NCBI GenBank assembly: GCA_041662605.1
Contig: JBAZSD010000009.1
Span: forward strand, 62,001-126,000
Length of the DNA stretch: 64,000 nt
Direction of reading: 5' to 3'
Origin: Desulfomonilaceae bacterium
GTDB lineage: Bacteria; Desulfobacterota; Desulfomonilia; Desulfomonilales; Desulfomonilaceae
In this document: one piece after another, positions 1 through 9,670 of the stretch
Layout: each line of letters starts with the position of its first letter
Position numbering within the stretch: position 1 is the stretch's first letter
The notes under the pieces: generated by a model
Databases searched by the model: none
Told to the model about the DNA's origin: nothing
The model's input: the letters and a program-made list of their open reading frames with translations, nothing else
Translations under genes and position numbers: made by a program

Positions 1-303
1 GCGGGCCGCTTCAACTCGCGCTTTCTCAAGGATGTCAGCCTCACTTTTCTTAGCGGCGGCCAGAAGCTCGGTTTTTTCCCGCCCAGCTACTTGCCTGGCC
101 TCAAACAGCGCTTCCTGGTGTTTTTTCTCTTGCTCCAGAACCTCAGCCTCCAGCTGTGAAGCCTTGTCCCGGTCGGCCTTGATCTTAGATTCTCTCTCCC
201 GGATTTTAGCCAACACCGGTTTAAACAATAGAGAGTTGAGGAGGAGTAAGAGAATCAGGAAATTGATCAACTGAATAAACAGAGTGAAATTTACATTTAT
301 CAC
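1..303 (-). CDS. atpF: ATP synthase F0 subunit b (b' type), 3' part cut by window edge
   Basis: Partial gene; 101 codons are present and the C-terminus lies beyond position 1. The product is the peripheral-stalk subunit that holds F1 to the membrane sector. Residues 5-25 form one hydrophobic segment (FTLFIQLINFLILLLLLNS), followed at once by a KPVLAKIRERE hinge and a highly charged, Ala/Glu/Lys-rich helix, which is the classic b subunit layout. The start is GTG at 301-303, preceded by AGGAG about 9 bases upstream. The short N-terminus before the membrane helix resembles b' forms. It lies downstream of the bactofilin gene on the same strand; more atp genes would be expected to the left of the window. 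The family call is firm; b versus b' is inferred. Confidence 0.85.
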   Translation of the reverse strand, partial: MINVNFTLFIQLINFLILLLLLNSLLFKPVLAKIRERESKIKADRDKASQLEAEVLEQEKKHQEALFEARQVAGREKTELLAAAKKSEADILEKARVEAAR

Positions 304-501
304 TGGTTTGATCTCCTGATCCGAGAAGTTTTTCGCCTTCCTAGCATGACTATACCCCGCGTCACACTATAGGGCGCCTTCAAAATGATTTTTTTGGCAA
401 GGATATTTTGGACCCAGACTTTAAATGCCATAATTTCTAACACCCCATGGTTAGGGGTGTCAAGAAATTTTTCTTACTGAAACTGGGCTCGACGGTGAGA
501 T

Positions 502-1011
502 TCAGCGATTGTGCTCAGCTACTGGCTCTTCGCCCGATTCCTCAGTTGAGAGATTGTCTGAACCCTCAAAAGTCGGGGGCCAAGGTTGAGCCGAGATCTC
601 TTCAATTGATCTTGCTTCGATTTCCTTTTCGTCGGGACTCGTCGTTAATTCCGGCATATCCGACTGGAACGACGCCATGGAGCACGTGCCCTCAAAAATA
701 ACGCCCTCTTCTATAACCAAACTCGGCGTCTTCAAATGCCCAAAAACCTTTGCAGGTGGAAACAATTCTATTTTTTCCGTAGCTGTTATATCGCCATGGA
801 CCTCGCCGGAAACTTTTAGAATATTTGAATGAATCTGAGCATGGACGATGGAGTCCGAACCAACCACAAGTGTCCCTCGGCTGATTATTTCTCCTTCAAA
901 GTGTCCATCTAAGTGAACTATCCCAGAGAACGACAGTTTACCGGCGAACTCGGTTTGCGAACCCAAAAAACCTGTTACTGCGTCACTCTTAGTCTTCCTG
1001 AATCGGAGCAT
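502..1011 (-). CDS. Bactofilin (polymer-forming cytoskeletal protein)
   Basis: 169 residues. The core at about 15-115 is a run of short beta-helix repeats with glycines at regular spacing (for example FSGIVHLDGHFEGEI, then VSGEVHGDITATEKIEL), which is the bactofilin fold. These proteins self-assemble into membrane-associated filaments and often position cell-wall enzymes. The C-terminal 50 residues are acidic, Ser/Glu-rich and probably disordered; the N-terminus is short and basic. The position downstream of the mre/mrd cell-shape genes and upstream of the ATP synthase b subunit suits a shape role. The ATG start at 1011 lies a few bases after a GGGAGGG sequence. The family is confident; the specific role is unknown. 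Confidence 0.85.
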   Translation of the reverse strand: MLRFRKTKSDAVTGFLGSQTEFAGKLSFSGIVHLDGHFEGEIISRGTLVVGSDSIVHAQIHSNILKVSGEVHGDITATEKIELFPPAKVFGHLKTPSLVIEEGVIFEGTCSMASFQSDMPELTTSPDEKEIEARSIEEISAQPWPPTFEGSDNLSTEESGEEPVAEHNR

Positions 1012-1192
1012 GTGCCCTCCCTATTTTCCCGGCGCAATTGTCTCTGGTCTAAAGCCCGGTCGACCCTTCCTTAACACAGCCTGAAATCAACTTCAACAAA
1101 TAATTGAAAATTGTTTCAGTCTTTTGCATAAATTCTAGAAAATTAATTAAATTGCGATAACTCCCGTCGAATTAAATCTCTGGGATTTCCTG

Positions 1193-2335
1193 TCAAGGTT
1201 GCGCCAGATACGAAAATCGTCTAGCGCTTACAGAAGTTAGGATAGCGGTCACCAGAAATGATAGGAGCAGAGAAGAGCCTCCATAGCTAACAAAACTCAA
1301 AGGCACTCCAACTACAGGGGCTACTCCCATAACCATAGCCACATTTATTGTCACGTGCCAGAAAATTATTGATACGCATCCGACCGAAAGAAGGGTCCCG
1401 AAATCATCTCTAGCCCTACCTGCTACAGTAAGCCCCCTAAGTATGAAAATCACAAACAGTAACAAAATTATTGCGCATCCTACAAAGCCCCATTCTTCGG
1501 ACAGAACCGCAAAGATAAAATCCGTGTGCTTCACCGGCAAAAACATCAACTGATTTTGCGTGCCTTTTAGATAGCCCTTTCCTAGTAACCCCCCTGACCC
1601 AACTGCTATCTGAGATTGAATGATCTGGTAGCCCGCTCCCAAGGGATCATGTTCAGGATTGAGGAAGGTCAGCAGTCTCTTCTTTTGATAATCCAGAAGA
1701 AAATACTTGGCCCCTACATAGACTAAAGGAAGGCTAATCAGGGCCAAACCGCCGATTGCGGTCCATATCTTTTTGCTCAATCCAACGAATAAAACCATGC
1801 TCAACGCTACCAACAGTAGTACTATGGCGGTACCGAGATCTGGTTGAGTCGCTACGAATATCACCGGAACCAGAACGAGCCCCAAATTCTTTAATATCTC
1901 AGTCCAGTCCTTCAACGGCCCGCGAAGCCGTCCACTTAGGCTCTTGGCCATGACTATTACGACCGCCAATTTGGCGAATTCCGAAGGCTGGAAACGCATC
2001 ATCCCTAAGTCGATCCAGCGTCGAGAACCCGATGTAACTCGCCCGAAAATAGAAACCGTAATCAACGCCAACAGAATAAAGACGTATATCCAGATCCCCC
2101 AGCGATCCAGCGCCCGATAATCAACAAAGGAAAACAGTAATAAAAGGGTAAGTCCCAGAAACAACCAGGCGGTTTGTTTTATTACAAAAGACCTGCCCAT
2201 GACGCCCATCGGAATGGTTGCGCTATATATAAGAGCAATCCCCACAATTGACAGAATGACAGCGTCGACAACCAGGAGCCATTCAAATTTGAGAACAGAA
2301 TCGATTACATTCGAACTTAGATAGGTTTTTGGCAT
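1193..2335 (-). CDS. rodA: Rod-shape peptidoglycan glycosyltransferase RodA (SEDS family)
   Basis: 380 residues, the usual size for RodA, with about ten membrane segments. It polymerises lipid II into glycan strands of the lateral wall together with PBP2 and MreBCD. Family motifs seen are GSRRWIDLGMMRFQPSEFAK, where the catalytic Asp of SEDS enzymes is found, QPDLGTA, KHTDFIFAVLSEEWGFVG and the C-terminal PLSFVSYGGSS. It lies 51 bases downstream of mrdA on the same strand, as the last member of mreB-mreC-mreD-mrdA-rodA. The order and proximity to PBP2 separate RodA from the division homologue FtsW. Confidence 0.93.
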   Translation of the reverse strand: MPKTYLSSNVIDSVLKFEWLLVVDAVILSIVGIALIYSATIPMGVMGRSFVIKQTAWLFLGLTLLLLFSFVDYRALDRWGIWIYVFILLALITVSIFGRVTSGSRRWIDLGMMRFQPSEFAKLAVVIVMAKSLSGRLRGPLKDWTEILKNLGLVLVPVIFVATQPDLGTAIVLLLVALSMVLFVGLSKKIWTAIGGLALISLPLVYVGAKYFLLDYQKKRLLTFLNPEHDPLGAGYQIIQSQIAVGSGGLLGKGYLKGTQNQLMFLPVKHTDFIFAVLSEEWGFVGCAIILLLFVIFILRGLTVAGRARDDFGTLLSVGCVSIIFWHVTINVAMVMGVAPVVGVPLSFVSYGGSSLLLSFLVTAILTSVSARRFSYLAQP

Positions 2336-2386
2336 TTGAAATCAAATCTTTTTGGACAATCTTGAGACAGGTCTAAACGAGAGTGA

Positions 2387-4262
2387 TCACTCTCTGAGGT
2401 CGCCCCTGTCAGGTAGGCCATAATACCTACATATGATTTTACGAGCCAGCGGAGCAGCGGTTTTGCCTCCACCACCACCGTGTTCAATAATCACCACGAC
2501 TGCTATTTTTTTAGGCTGATCATCTACAAACGCCACAAACATGGCGTGAGTTCTCTCGTGATAAGGAACTTCCTCCTCGCTTTTGGATTTATCCTTAACG
2601 CTGATAACTTGTGATGTCCCTGTTTTCGCATGGACGTTAAGCCCAGGAATCCTACATTTCTTGCCCGTTCCCGCTCGATCCTGGACAACATCAAGCATAG
2701 CCTTCCTGATTTGCTCCCAGTTTCGAGGATCAGGTTTTATACTCCACTTTACAACCGGTGTTTGGTGAAATATTGGGGTTCCGTCATGAGATTTAATTTC
2801 ATCAACCAAATATGGTCTCATAATGTTTCCACCGTTGGCCAGAGCCGCTGTCATCATGGCAAGCTGGATAGGTGTGGCCAAGGTGTATCCCTGGCCTATA
2901 CCTATCGTCACATTTTCGCCATCCTTGATGAAAGTCCCATAATTTCTCTCCTTCCAGAAATTTGTCGGGATCAGACCCGGTAATTCCTGGGATAATTCTA
3001 TCCCCGTAGGTTTTCCCAAGCCGAACAGCGATGCGTACTTAGCCATTCGGTCAGCTCCCAATTTTAATCCAAGCTCGTAAAAATATACGTCACAGGACTC
3101 GACTAAAGCCCTATGAAGGTTCACATTCCCGTGGCCATGCTGATTCCAGCATCTGTATACCTGACCTCCCAGTTCAAGCTCACCGGAACAGAATAAATTC
3201 TTTTCAGGGCTAATAGCCCCTTCTGCCAAATCCGCAAAAGCCGTGACAATCTTGAATGTGCTGGCAGGGGGATATAATCCCCGGATCGAACGATTTTCCA
3301 ATGGATGAAGAGGATCGCTGTTTAAGGATTTCCAATTTCTCTCCGAAATAGAAGGTGAAAACAAATTCGGATCAAAACCAGGCTTACTGACCATAGCAAG
3401 AATTCGCCCTGTATCCGGATCCACAACCACAACGGAGCCTGCTCGCTCTGTAAAGGATTCTTCGACAAACCTTTGAAAGGAAGAGTCTATTGTTAACACT
3501 ATATCAGCCCCAGGTTTGGCGGGTTTTCTTCTTAGGCTCGCGAGGTGCCTCCCTTTGGCGTCAATTTCAATCTGTTCCCAACCCTCCTCCCCTCTTAAAT
3601 AAGGCTCATACTCTTTCTCTATTCCAGTTTTCCCCACATAATCCCCAGGTCTATATCCCGCACGGCCGACTTTTTCCAATTCAGAACTCGAAATTTCGCC
3701 CGTAACACCTACCAGGTGGCAAAGCAAATCCCCGAGTGGATAATATCGATAGGGTCGAGCTTCCAGAGTAACACCCTTTATTTCTCGGGAATGAGTCTTG
3801 ATGAGCGAAATTTCTTCCAGACTAATGTTTTTCTTGATCGGAAAAGACAGAAACATCGGAGCCAAAAGGCTTTTATCAAGTACAGTCCTCATCTTTTCAG
3901 GAGAAAAGCCCAATGCGTCCGCATAAACATCGACAATCCCCTGTGAGTCTTTGATTGCTCCCGGAAGAATTGACAAAGTAAAACTGCTTATTTTCGGCCA
4001 GCGGATCCCCATTAACGTCAAGAATCGACCCTCTTGGTGGTGGTAGTCGCAACAGTCTGATTCGATTTTCAATCGCCATGTCATCGAAAGATTCTCCCAT
4101 CATGAGTTGCAGATTCCATAATCGAATCAGCAGGGCTGCCATCACGGCCCAGACAACGATAGAAAAGACTGTGATCCGGTATTTGTAATAATCTTGAGGA
4201 ACTCGATCGCTGCTAAAATGCGCCACTAAGTCGCTCCCATCAATCTGGAATAGCCTTTCCAT
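2387..4262 (-). pseudogene. mrdA: Penicillin-binding protein 2, reading frame broken by a one-base shift
   Basis: D,D-transpeptidase of the elongation machinery, anchored in the inner membrane. Two overlapping frames together make one PBP2. The upstream frame (from 4262) encodes the N-terminal anchor (IVVWAVMAALLIRLWNLQLM) and PPPRGSILDVNGDPLAENKQF. The downstream frame continues with TLSILPGAIKDSQGIV and the whole transpeptidase domain. The frames join at the A4 run at 3980-3983 (T4 on the coding strand); dropping one base restores an unbroken protein of about 624 residues, normal for PBP2. The catalytic Ser in PASTFK would be about residue 334; the KTGTSQ motif is also present. Everything else is intact, so a sequencing error or a very recent mutation is as likely as real loss. 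Confidence 0.85.
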
Positions 4263-4726
4263 GCGCCGTCCAGAACTGGCTTAAAAATTATTAGACTCAG
4301 TGATGACAAAATAGTTTTTAGAATCACGATTTTTATGATCTGAGGTTCAAATGAGATCTGGCCAATGAACCACCTGGCAAGAAAAATTAGGCTAAACGAC
4401 ACGGAACACGCTAAAAGCGCTACTGATAAACCCGCTCCCAACTGGTCAACGTCAAAATTCACACTCACATAAACCGAAAACATAAAGACAGTCAGATAAA
4501 TAACCGGAAACAGCCCCAGTGGAGCCCCGGAAAGCAAGTCTTCGACTACACCCAGCAGGAACACGGCGATAACTCCCGGGATATAAGCTCGTTTCAAGCC
4601 AATCCATACTACAATCAGTAGAGTCAGATCAGGCTTGAATTCCATTGGAAAGATGTTGCCCAAAATACTGCTTTCGACAACAAACGACAGCCATCCTACA
4701 ACCATACAAAAGATAAAATCTTTCAA
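4226..4726 (-). CDS. mreD: Rod-shape-determining protein MreD
   Basis: 166 residues with five or so hydrophobic segments and no soluble domain, matching MreD in size and layout. It is an inner-membrane partner of MreC and the elongasome. A fairly conserved family stretch is visible, FKPDLTLLIVVWIGLKR followed by a Gly-rich segment (GVVEDLLSGAPLG), which is typical of MreD. It overlaps mreC by four bases (ATGA) at its start and mrdA by 37 bases at its end, so the three genes are translationally coupled. Assignment rests on the family pattern plus the unmistakable position between mreC and mrdA. Confidence 0.9.
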   Translation of the reverse strand: MKDFIFCMVVGWLSFVVESSILGNIFPMEFKPDLTLLIVVWIGLKRAYIPGVIAVFLLGVVEDLLSGAPLGLFPVIYLTVFMFSVYVSVNFDVDQLGAGLSVALLACSVSFSLIFLARWFIGQISFEPQIIKIVILKTILSSLSLIIFKPVLDGAWKGYSRLMGAT

Positions 4727-5568
4727 GGCTTGCCTTCTAACCCCGGTTCCATTGAAAACCCTCCTTGACTACCTAAAATTACCACTACCTCTTCAATTTC
4801 AGAGAGTCTAGCAGAGGGAGCCACTGTGGCTTCCAAGAATAAACCATGTTCAGAAGAGCGGACTGATTCGATAGTTCCTACAACAAGACCACGTGGAAAA
4901 ATTCCATCCAGACCTGAAGTAACAATTAGATCTCCTTGCTCAATCTTGGCTTCCTTGCTCAAATATTGAAGCACACAGCTATACGAGTATGATCCAATCA
5001 AAAGCCCCCTGTCACGTGTGCGCTCCACTCTGCAATCTACCGCCACGTTCGGATCCGTGATCATGGCCACTTGTGCCATGGCGTTCGAACATCTTCCAAT
5101 TTTGCCAACCACTCCTTCAGGCGTTGTAACTGGCATATCAGGCAATACACCCTCATCTGACCCCTTGTTGATTAACACGGTTCTGAATAAGCCAGACGCG
5201 TCTTGACCGATGATCTGGGCCACAATAGTAGGGAAATCCAGCTTATCCTTGAGATCCAGTATTTTTTTCAGACGCTTGTTTTCCAGCTCCTTTTCTCTCA
5301 ACGAGACAATTTCGGTTCTCAACCTGCGAATCTCTTCAGTCAACACCCGGTTTTCCCTATTAACGCCTACTAGCTGGATGTATGAATCAAATACGTTAGA
5401 GACTTTCCTCTGGAAAAAAGTAATAGTCTGATCAATTGGTTTAAATGCCGAGTAAATGAAACTTACAAATGTCCCTCTACCGCCTTTCTCAAAAGAAGAA
5501 AAAAGCAAAATGAGACCTAGACTCACTAGAATCGCGGCAATGGTTAATTCTTTGATCGATCGGGGCAT
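4723..5568 (-). CDS. mreC: Rod-shape-determining protein MreC
   Basis: 281 residues. It has a single N-terminal membrane segment (residues 8-25), a coiled coil at about 70-110 rich in Glu/Arg/Leu (RENRVLTEEIRRLRTEI), and then two beta-barrel domains with the family patterns IGQDASGLFRTVLINKGSDEG and GVVGKIG. MreC is a periplasmic scaffold that links MreB to PBP2 and RodA. It is followed directly by mreD with a four-base overlap and preceded by mreB about 155 bases upstream. Length and domain order are normal. Confidence 0.94.
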   Translation of the reverse strand: MPRSIKELTIAAILVSLGLILLFSSFEKGGRGTFVSFIYSAFKPIDQTITFFQRKVSNVFDSYIQLVGVNRENRVLTEEIRRLRTEIVSLREKELENKRLKKILDLKDKLDFPTIVAQIIGQDASGLFRTVLINKGSDEGVLPDMPVTTPEGVVGKIGRCSNAMAQVAMITDPNVAVDCRVERTRDRGLLIGSYSYSCVLQYLSKEAKIEQGDLIVTSGLDGIFPRGLVVGTIESVRSSEHGLFLEATVAPSARLSEIEEVVVILGSQGGFSMEPGLEGKP

Positions 5569-5723
5569 GGCCTGGAATATAGCCGGCGCGGAAAATTAAA
5601 ACCATCCGTGAAGTTAAACGAATGGAGTTTCGGATTCTGATAAAGACAAGATAATGGAACTGAATGTTATGAGCATAGCCTCAATTACTGGGTTTGAATG
5701 CAGTTGTATACTTCATGGTGTTT

Positions 5724-6761
5724 TCAAGCTCTAATTAGAATGTCCCTGTACATTTCAAAATTTTCAAAAACAATGCCTGACCCCAGGACTACGCTTGAGA
5801 GGGGATCATCAGCTACAACTACTGGCAGCCCTGTTTCGCGTCTAATAACTTCATCAAGATTTTTCAAAAGCGATCCACCCCCCGTCAGGACGATACCTCT
5901 GTCCACAATGTCCGACGCGAGTTCCGGCGGTGTCTGTTCTAAGGCTGTTTTTACAGTTTCCAGGATTGCTCTCACAGGTCCGGAAATCGCCTCAGTAACT
6001 TCGCTGGATCGAAGTGGAATAACTTTAGGCACCCCGGCTATAAGATCCCGCCCTTTCACCTCAATCACCATTTCATCTTTAGTCTGGCAGGCGCTCCCTA
6101 TCAACATCTTTACCATTTCACCGGTTCTCTCTCCTATCAGCAAGCTGTATTTATGTTTGACGTATTTTATTATGTCGTTATCAATTTTATCCCCAGCGAT
6201 TCGCAATGATTTGGCGTAAACAATGTCCGACATCGAGATGACCGCAACTTCAGTCGTTCCCCCTCCAATATCCACAATCATATTGCTGGTAGGTTCTGTG
6301 ATTGGAAGGTTAGCTCCGATCGCCGCAGCGATGGGTTCCTCGATCAAATAGACATCCCGAGCCCCAGCGCTTTCAGCCGCTTCTCGCACAGCCCGCATCT
6401 CCACTTGAGTAACACCGGCGGGAACACATACCACTATCCTGGGCTTAACAAACATCCTGCGCTTGTGAATACGGCGGATGAAGTGTTTCAGCATAGCTTC
6501 GGTAACTTCAAAATCTGCAATAACCCCATCTTTCATGGGGCGGATGGCCTTGATGTTGTCTGGTGTCCGTCCGACCATTTTCTTCGCGTCAGTACCCACC
6601 GCAACTATTCTAGGGCCTCGTCTAAGGTCCATTTTGACGGCCACAACAGACGGCTCGGACAAGATAATCCCTTTGCCCCGGACGTACACGAGGGTGTTTG
6701 CAGTCCCGAGATCTATGGCCATGTCGTTTGAAAAGATGCTCGACAACCAATTAGAGAGCAT
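5724..6761 (-). CDS. mreB: Rod-shape-determining actin homologue MreB
   Basis: The open frame extends to 6833, but the MreB family begins at the MLSNWLSSIFSNDMAIDLG segment, so I place the start at 6761 (345 residues, standard length). MreB is an ATP-dependent cytoplasmic filament that directs lateral wall synthesis. ATPase motifs seen are DLGTANTLVYV (phosphate 1), IVDIGGGTTEVAVIS (phosphate 2) and VLTGGGSLLKNLDEVI (adenosine). No strong ribosome-binding site sits before the ATG at 6761; an AGGA lies 18 bases upstream, so the 24-residue extension cannot be excluded. It is the first gene of the minus-strand shape operon and diverges from ppiD. Confidence 0.95.
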   Translation of the reverse strand: MLSNWLSSIFSNDMAIDLGTANTLVYVRGKGIILSEPSVVAVKMDLRRGPRIVAVGTDAKKMVGRTPDNIKAIRPMKDGVIADFEVTEAMLKHFIRRIHKRRMFVKPRIVVCVPAGVTQVEMRAVREAAESAGARDVYLIEEPIAAAIGANLPITEPTSNMIVDIGGGTTEVAVISMSDIVYAKSLRIAGDKIDNDIIKYVKHKYSLLIGERTGEMVKMLIGSACQTKDEMVIEVKGRDLIAGVPKVIPLRSSEVTEAISGPVRAILETVKTALEQTPPELASDIVDRGIVLTGGGSLLKNLDEVIRRETGLPVVVADDPLSSVVLGSGIVFENFEMYRDILIRA

Positions 6762-6988
6762 TTTTGTTTTTACTAAACCAATTTTCCTAAGAATAAGTGT
6801 AGGGACAATATCAGACACTCGGACGATGATCAAGCGTACGACTAAGTCTTAGTCATAAACTGGACCGTCTTCTTCTTGTGGCAGACCAGAAAGGCTTTTA
6901 ACAAAGAGTTTTCAGCGCCTCCATTGACTTAAGGATCATATGATCATAATATTGCCACTCGAATTGCCCCTTCGGAAAGGAGAATCCG

Positions 6989-8893
6989 GTGCTAGATCTG
7001 ATGCGACGACACGCCAGTTCATGGTTAATAAAAGTAGCGCTCGGCGGAATAATTATTGTTTTTATTTTCTTTTTTGGGTGGGGCGGGCCACGTGATAAAG
7101 AACACGATTATGCGGCTAAAGTCAATGATCAGGTCATTGGTTACGATCACTTCTATAACACATACCAGACTGAGGTTGAAAAAATACGGTTGAGATTCCG
7201 TGGCGCTATGCCTCCTGACTTGTTGGAACGGCTCAACCTAAAGAAAAGCGTCCTGGATCGGCTCATAGATGAACAGCTCCTTATCCAGGAAGCTGTCAAA
7301 CTGGGTTTCTTTGTCAATGACACCGACGTTAGAAACGCCATCTTGTCTGATCAGACTTTTCAAAGAAACGGATCTTTCGATCCCGAAATTTACAAGATGT
7401 ATCTGAGTTCTATTAAATTGAACCCAGACATGTATGAAAGATACCTGAAACAGGAACTGCTTGCCGACCAAGTAACCAAACTCATAACGGACTCAGTTAA
7501 GACCGATCCCAAGGAACTTGAAACGTTGTGGCATTTCCAAAACGACAAAATGACTCTGGCGCTTATGATTATCAAGCCGGAGGAGGCCCACAATAAAGTG
7601 GCTATTGACGAAAAGGCCCTTGAAAACTACTTCAAGCGGAATGAGTCTCGATACCAAATTCCAGCATCGGCCAAAATAGAGTACGTCTGGTTTTCGTGGA
7701 AAGATCTCCTCAAGGACTCGAATGTCACTGACGATGACGTAAAATCTTACTACAAGCTAAACCAGAAAGAATTTATCGAGCCGGAAAAAGTAAAAATTAG
7801 TCAGATTCTTCTGAAGGTTCCGGAAAAAGCCTCTGATCAGGAAAGAGAAACGATCAAAGAGAAGGCTATCAAGCTGGAACAGGACATTAAGGGTGGGGCC
7901 GATTTCCATAAAGTGGCCAAAGAGAACTCTCAGGATGAGGCCACGGCTTCAAAGGGAGGAGAACTTGGCTGGATCACCAAAAGCTCCTTGAACCCAGCCA
8001 TTGAAGAGCAGGCTTTTAAGCTCAACAAGGGTGAAATCTCGTCTCCGATTCTGACGGATCAAGGATATCATCTCATATTGGTTGAAGACAGAGTTGATGA
8101 GGCTGAGAAGCCGTTTGAAGAAGTAAAGGGAAAAATTACCCAACTGTTGAAGGATGAACAGGCAAAGAAAAAAATAGCTCAGTTCGCTGACGATTTCTAT
8201 GAACAGGTGTACAGATCAGAAAACCTTCCTGAACAGGCGAAGAAATTCGGGCTAAAGCTCGAAATGGCCGACAATGTCACCTCCCAGGGCGGAATACCAG
8301 GAGTGTTAGACTCAGCAAACGTTTCTCAGGACATATTTGAATTAAAAACAGAAGACGTTTCTAAACTGGTCAGAAATGGCGATAACTATTTCGTGGCTCA
8401 ACTCCTGGAGAAGAGACCAGAGCGAATCCCCTCTTTAGGACAAGTTCAAAGCCTGGTGGAAAAGGACTACATCAAGAACCAGGCCCTTGAGCAAGCCGTA
8501 AAAAAGGCTGAATCGCTCATAGAGCAGATTTCCAAAAATCCATCGGAAGCCGACAACATTGCAAAAGCCAGTGGCTTAACCTGGGATACGCTCGAACCGG
8601 TATCTAGAACAGCCGGCTTTGTTCCTCAGCTTGGTAAATCCAACCAGGTGTCTGAAATGCTCACTTCCATCTCTGAGGCCGCCCCCGTTTTTAATACACC
8701 CATAAACACCACCACTGGGGTTGGTATCGTCCGGTTAATAAAAACAGATCCAGCTAGCAGGGAAGAATATACAAAGGGCGCATCCGAATTTAGGAATTGG
8801 GTGTTGGAAGTGCGTCGGACCGAATTTCTCAAAGGATGGTTAAGGATGCTTCGCGATAAATCATCCATTGACATTAATCAAAAGGCCCTGTGA
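6989..8893 (+). CDS. ppiD: Periplasmic folding chaperone/prolyl isomerase PpiD (SurA_N and rotamase domains)
   Basis: 634 residues. A single N-terminal anchor (about 13-30, VALGGIIIVFIFFFGWGG) puts the rest in the periplasm. A SurA-like N-terminal chaperone domain follows (about 40-180, with LDRLIDEQLLIQEAVKLGF), then a parvulin-type rotamase domain at about 268-372 (ISQILLKVPEK through GGELGWI to QGYHLILVEDRV), then a second, weaker C-terminal region. This is the PpiD architecture, helping outer-membrane and secreted proteins fold near the Sec translocon. The start is GTG at 6989, with AAGGAG seven bases before it. It diverges from mreB. Parvulin activity is uncertain, since PpiD rotamase domains are often inactive. 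Confidence 0.9.
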   Translation: MLDLMRRHASSWLIKVALGGIIIVFIFFFGWGGPRDKEHDYAAKVNDQVIGYDHFYNTYQTEVEKIRLRFRGAMPPDLLERLNLKKSVLDRLIDEQLLIQEAVKLGFFVNDTDVRNAILSDQTFQRNGSFDPEIYKMYLSSIKLNPDMYERYLKQELLADQVTKLITDSVKTDPKELETLWHFQNDKMTLALMIIKPEEAHNKVAIDEKALENYFKRNESRYQIPASAKIEYVWFSWKDLLKDSNVTDDDVKSYYKLNQKEFIEPEKVKISQILLKVPEKASDQERETIKEKAIKLEQDIKGGADFHKVAKENSQDEATASKGGELGWITKSSLNPAIEEQAFKLNKGEISSPILTDQGYHLILVEDRVDEAEKPFEEVKGKITQLLKDEQAKKKIAQFADDFYEQVYRSENLPEQAKKFGLKLEMADNVTSQGGIPGVLDSANVSQDIFELKTEDVSKLVRNGDNYFVAQLLEKRPERIPSLGQVQSLVEKDYIKNQALEQAVKKAESLIEQISKNPSEADNIAKASGLTWDTLEPVSRTAGFVPQLGKSNQVSEMLTSISEAAPVFNTPINTTTGVGIVRLIKTDPASREEYTKGASEFRNWVLEVRRTEFLKGWLRMLRDKSSIDINQKAL

Positions 8894-8988
8894 ACAAAGA
8901 GGAAATACCTGTTCCATAAGGCGACATTATTTGTTTATTCGCTCTATTACCTTGACATTGGTAGGACCCGCTGTTAATCTTTAGCTAC

Positions 8989-9064
8989 GCGGGCATAGCT
9001 CAGTTGGTAGAGTGCAAGCTTCCCAAGCTTGATGTCGCGGGTTCGAGCCCCGTTGCCCGCTCCA
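8989..9064 (+). tRNA. tRNA-Gly, anticodon CCC
   Basis: A full cloverleaf of 76 bases including an encoded CCA. The acceptor stem GCGGGCA pairs with TGCCCGC. The D arm starts with GCTCAGTTGGTAGAG. The anticodon stem CAAGC/GCTTG encloses the loop TTCCCAA, giving anticodon CCC for the GGG codon. The T arm is GCGGG-TTCGAGC-CCCGT. It lies between ppiD and rimP and is followed within 20 bases by a terminator-like hairpin. Confidence 0.95.
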
Positions 9065-9081
9065 GAGAGTGGTTTTTTGCC

Positions 9082-9113
9082 ACCCGGGTTTTTTTAAATC
9101 CCGGGTTTTTTAT
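9082..9113 (+). terminator. Rho-independent terminator after tRNA-Gly
   Basis: ACCCGGG at 9082-9088 pairs with CCCGGGT at 9100-9106; the loop is T/A-rich and a run of T follows directly. It separates the tRNA transcript from the rimP-nusA operon. Confidence 0.75.
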
Positions 9114-9152
9114 TATAGATGATATGCGACAACACGGGCGCACATAACGGAA

Positions 9153-9668
9153 ATGGTAACAGATCGTAAGCTTCTTTCCTATCTGTGGGACTTGATTGAA
9201 CCACTGCTTGAACCTGATGGTATAGAACTGGTGGAAGTGGAATACCTGCTCTTGGGCGGCTCATGGACTTTGAGGCTGTACATCGACTCGCCTCAAGGAA
9301 TAACCCTCGATGACTGCGCAATGGTTAGCAGACAGGTTGGAGCTTTACTCGACATAGAAGATCCTATTGATCACCATTATAGCCTGGAGGTATCTTCCCC
9401 GGGGATCAACAGAGTCCTGAGGAAACTTAGAGATTTCGACAGATTTTCAGGCCGTCAGGCACGTATCAGGACGATTCACAAGATTGAGGGACGCAGGAAC
9501 TTCTTGGGTGTAATTAGGGGCGCACGAGATACAACAGTGATTATGGAAGTAGATAATAAAATGATAGAGATTAACGCGGAAAATATTGAGAAAGCTCATT
9601 TGGAAACTCCGCCGGATGAAATTTTGCAGCAAGGCCTTAACAAAAAGGCGTTTAGCGTGGGAGGGTGA
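9153..9668 (+). CDS. rimP: Ribosome maturation factor RimP
   Basis: 171 residues, the usual RimP size. It assists late 30S assembly in the cytoplasm. The N-terminal alpha/beta domain shows LLEPDGIELVEVEYLLLGG followed by LRLYIDSPQGITLDDCAMVS, the best conserved RimP pattern, and then YSLEVSSPGINRVLRKLRDF. The C-terminal half is the SH3-like domain. It is the first gene of the rimP-nusA-ylxR-infB cluster, and its stop lies two bases before the nusA ATG. Confidence 0.95.
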   Translation: MVTDRKLLSYLWDLIEPLLEPDGIELVEVEYLLLGGSWTLRLYIDSPQGITLDDCAMVSRQVGALLDIEDPIDHHYSLEVSSPGINRVLRKLRDFDRFSGRQARIRTIHKIEGRRNFLGVIRGARDTTVIMEVDNKMIEINAENIEKAHLETPPDEILQQGLNKKAFSVGG

Positions 9669-9670
9669 CC

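Noticed and set aside
9665..9670. GTG start of nusA overlapping the rimP stop
   Set aside because: The GGAGGG site directly abuts it; the ATG at 9671 has the proper spacing.
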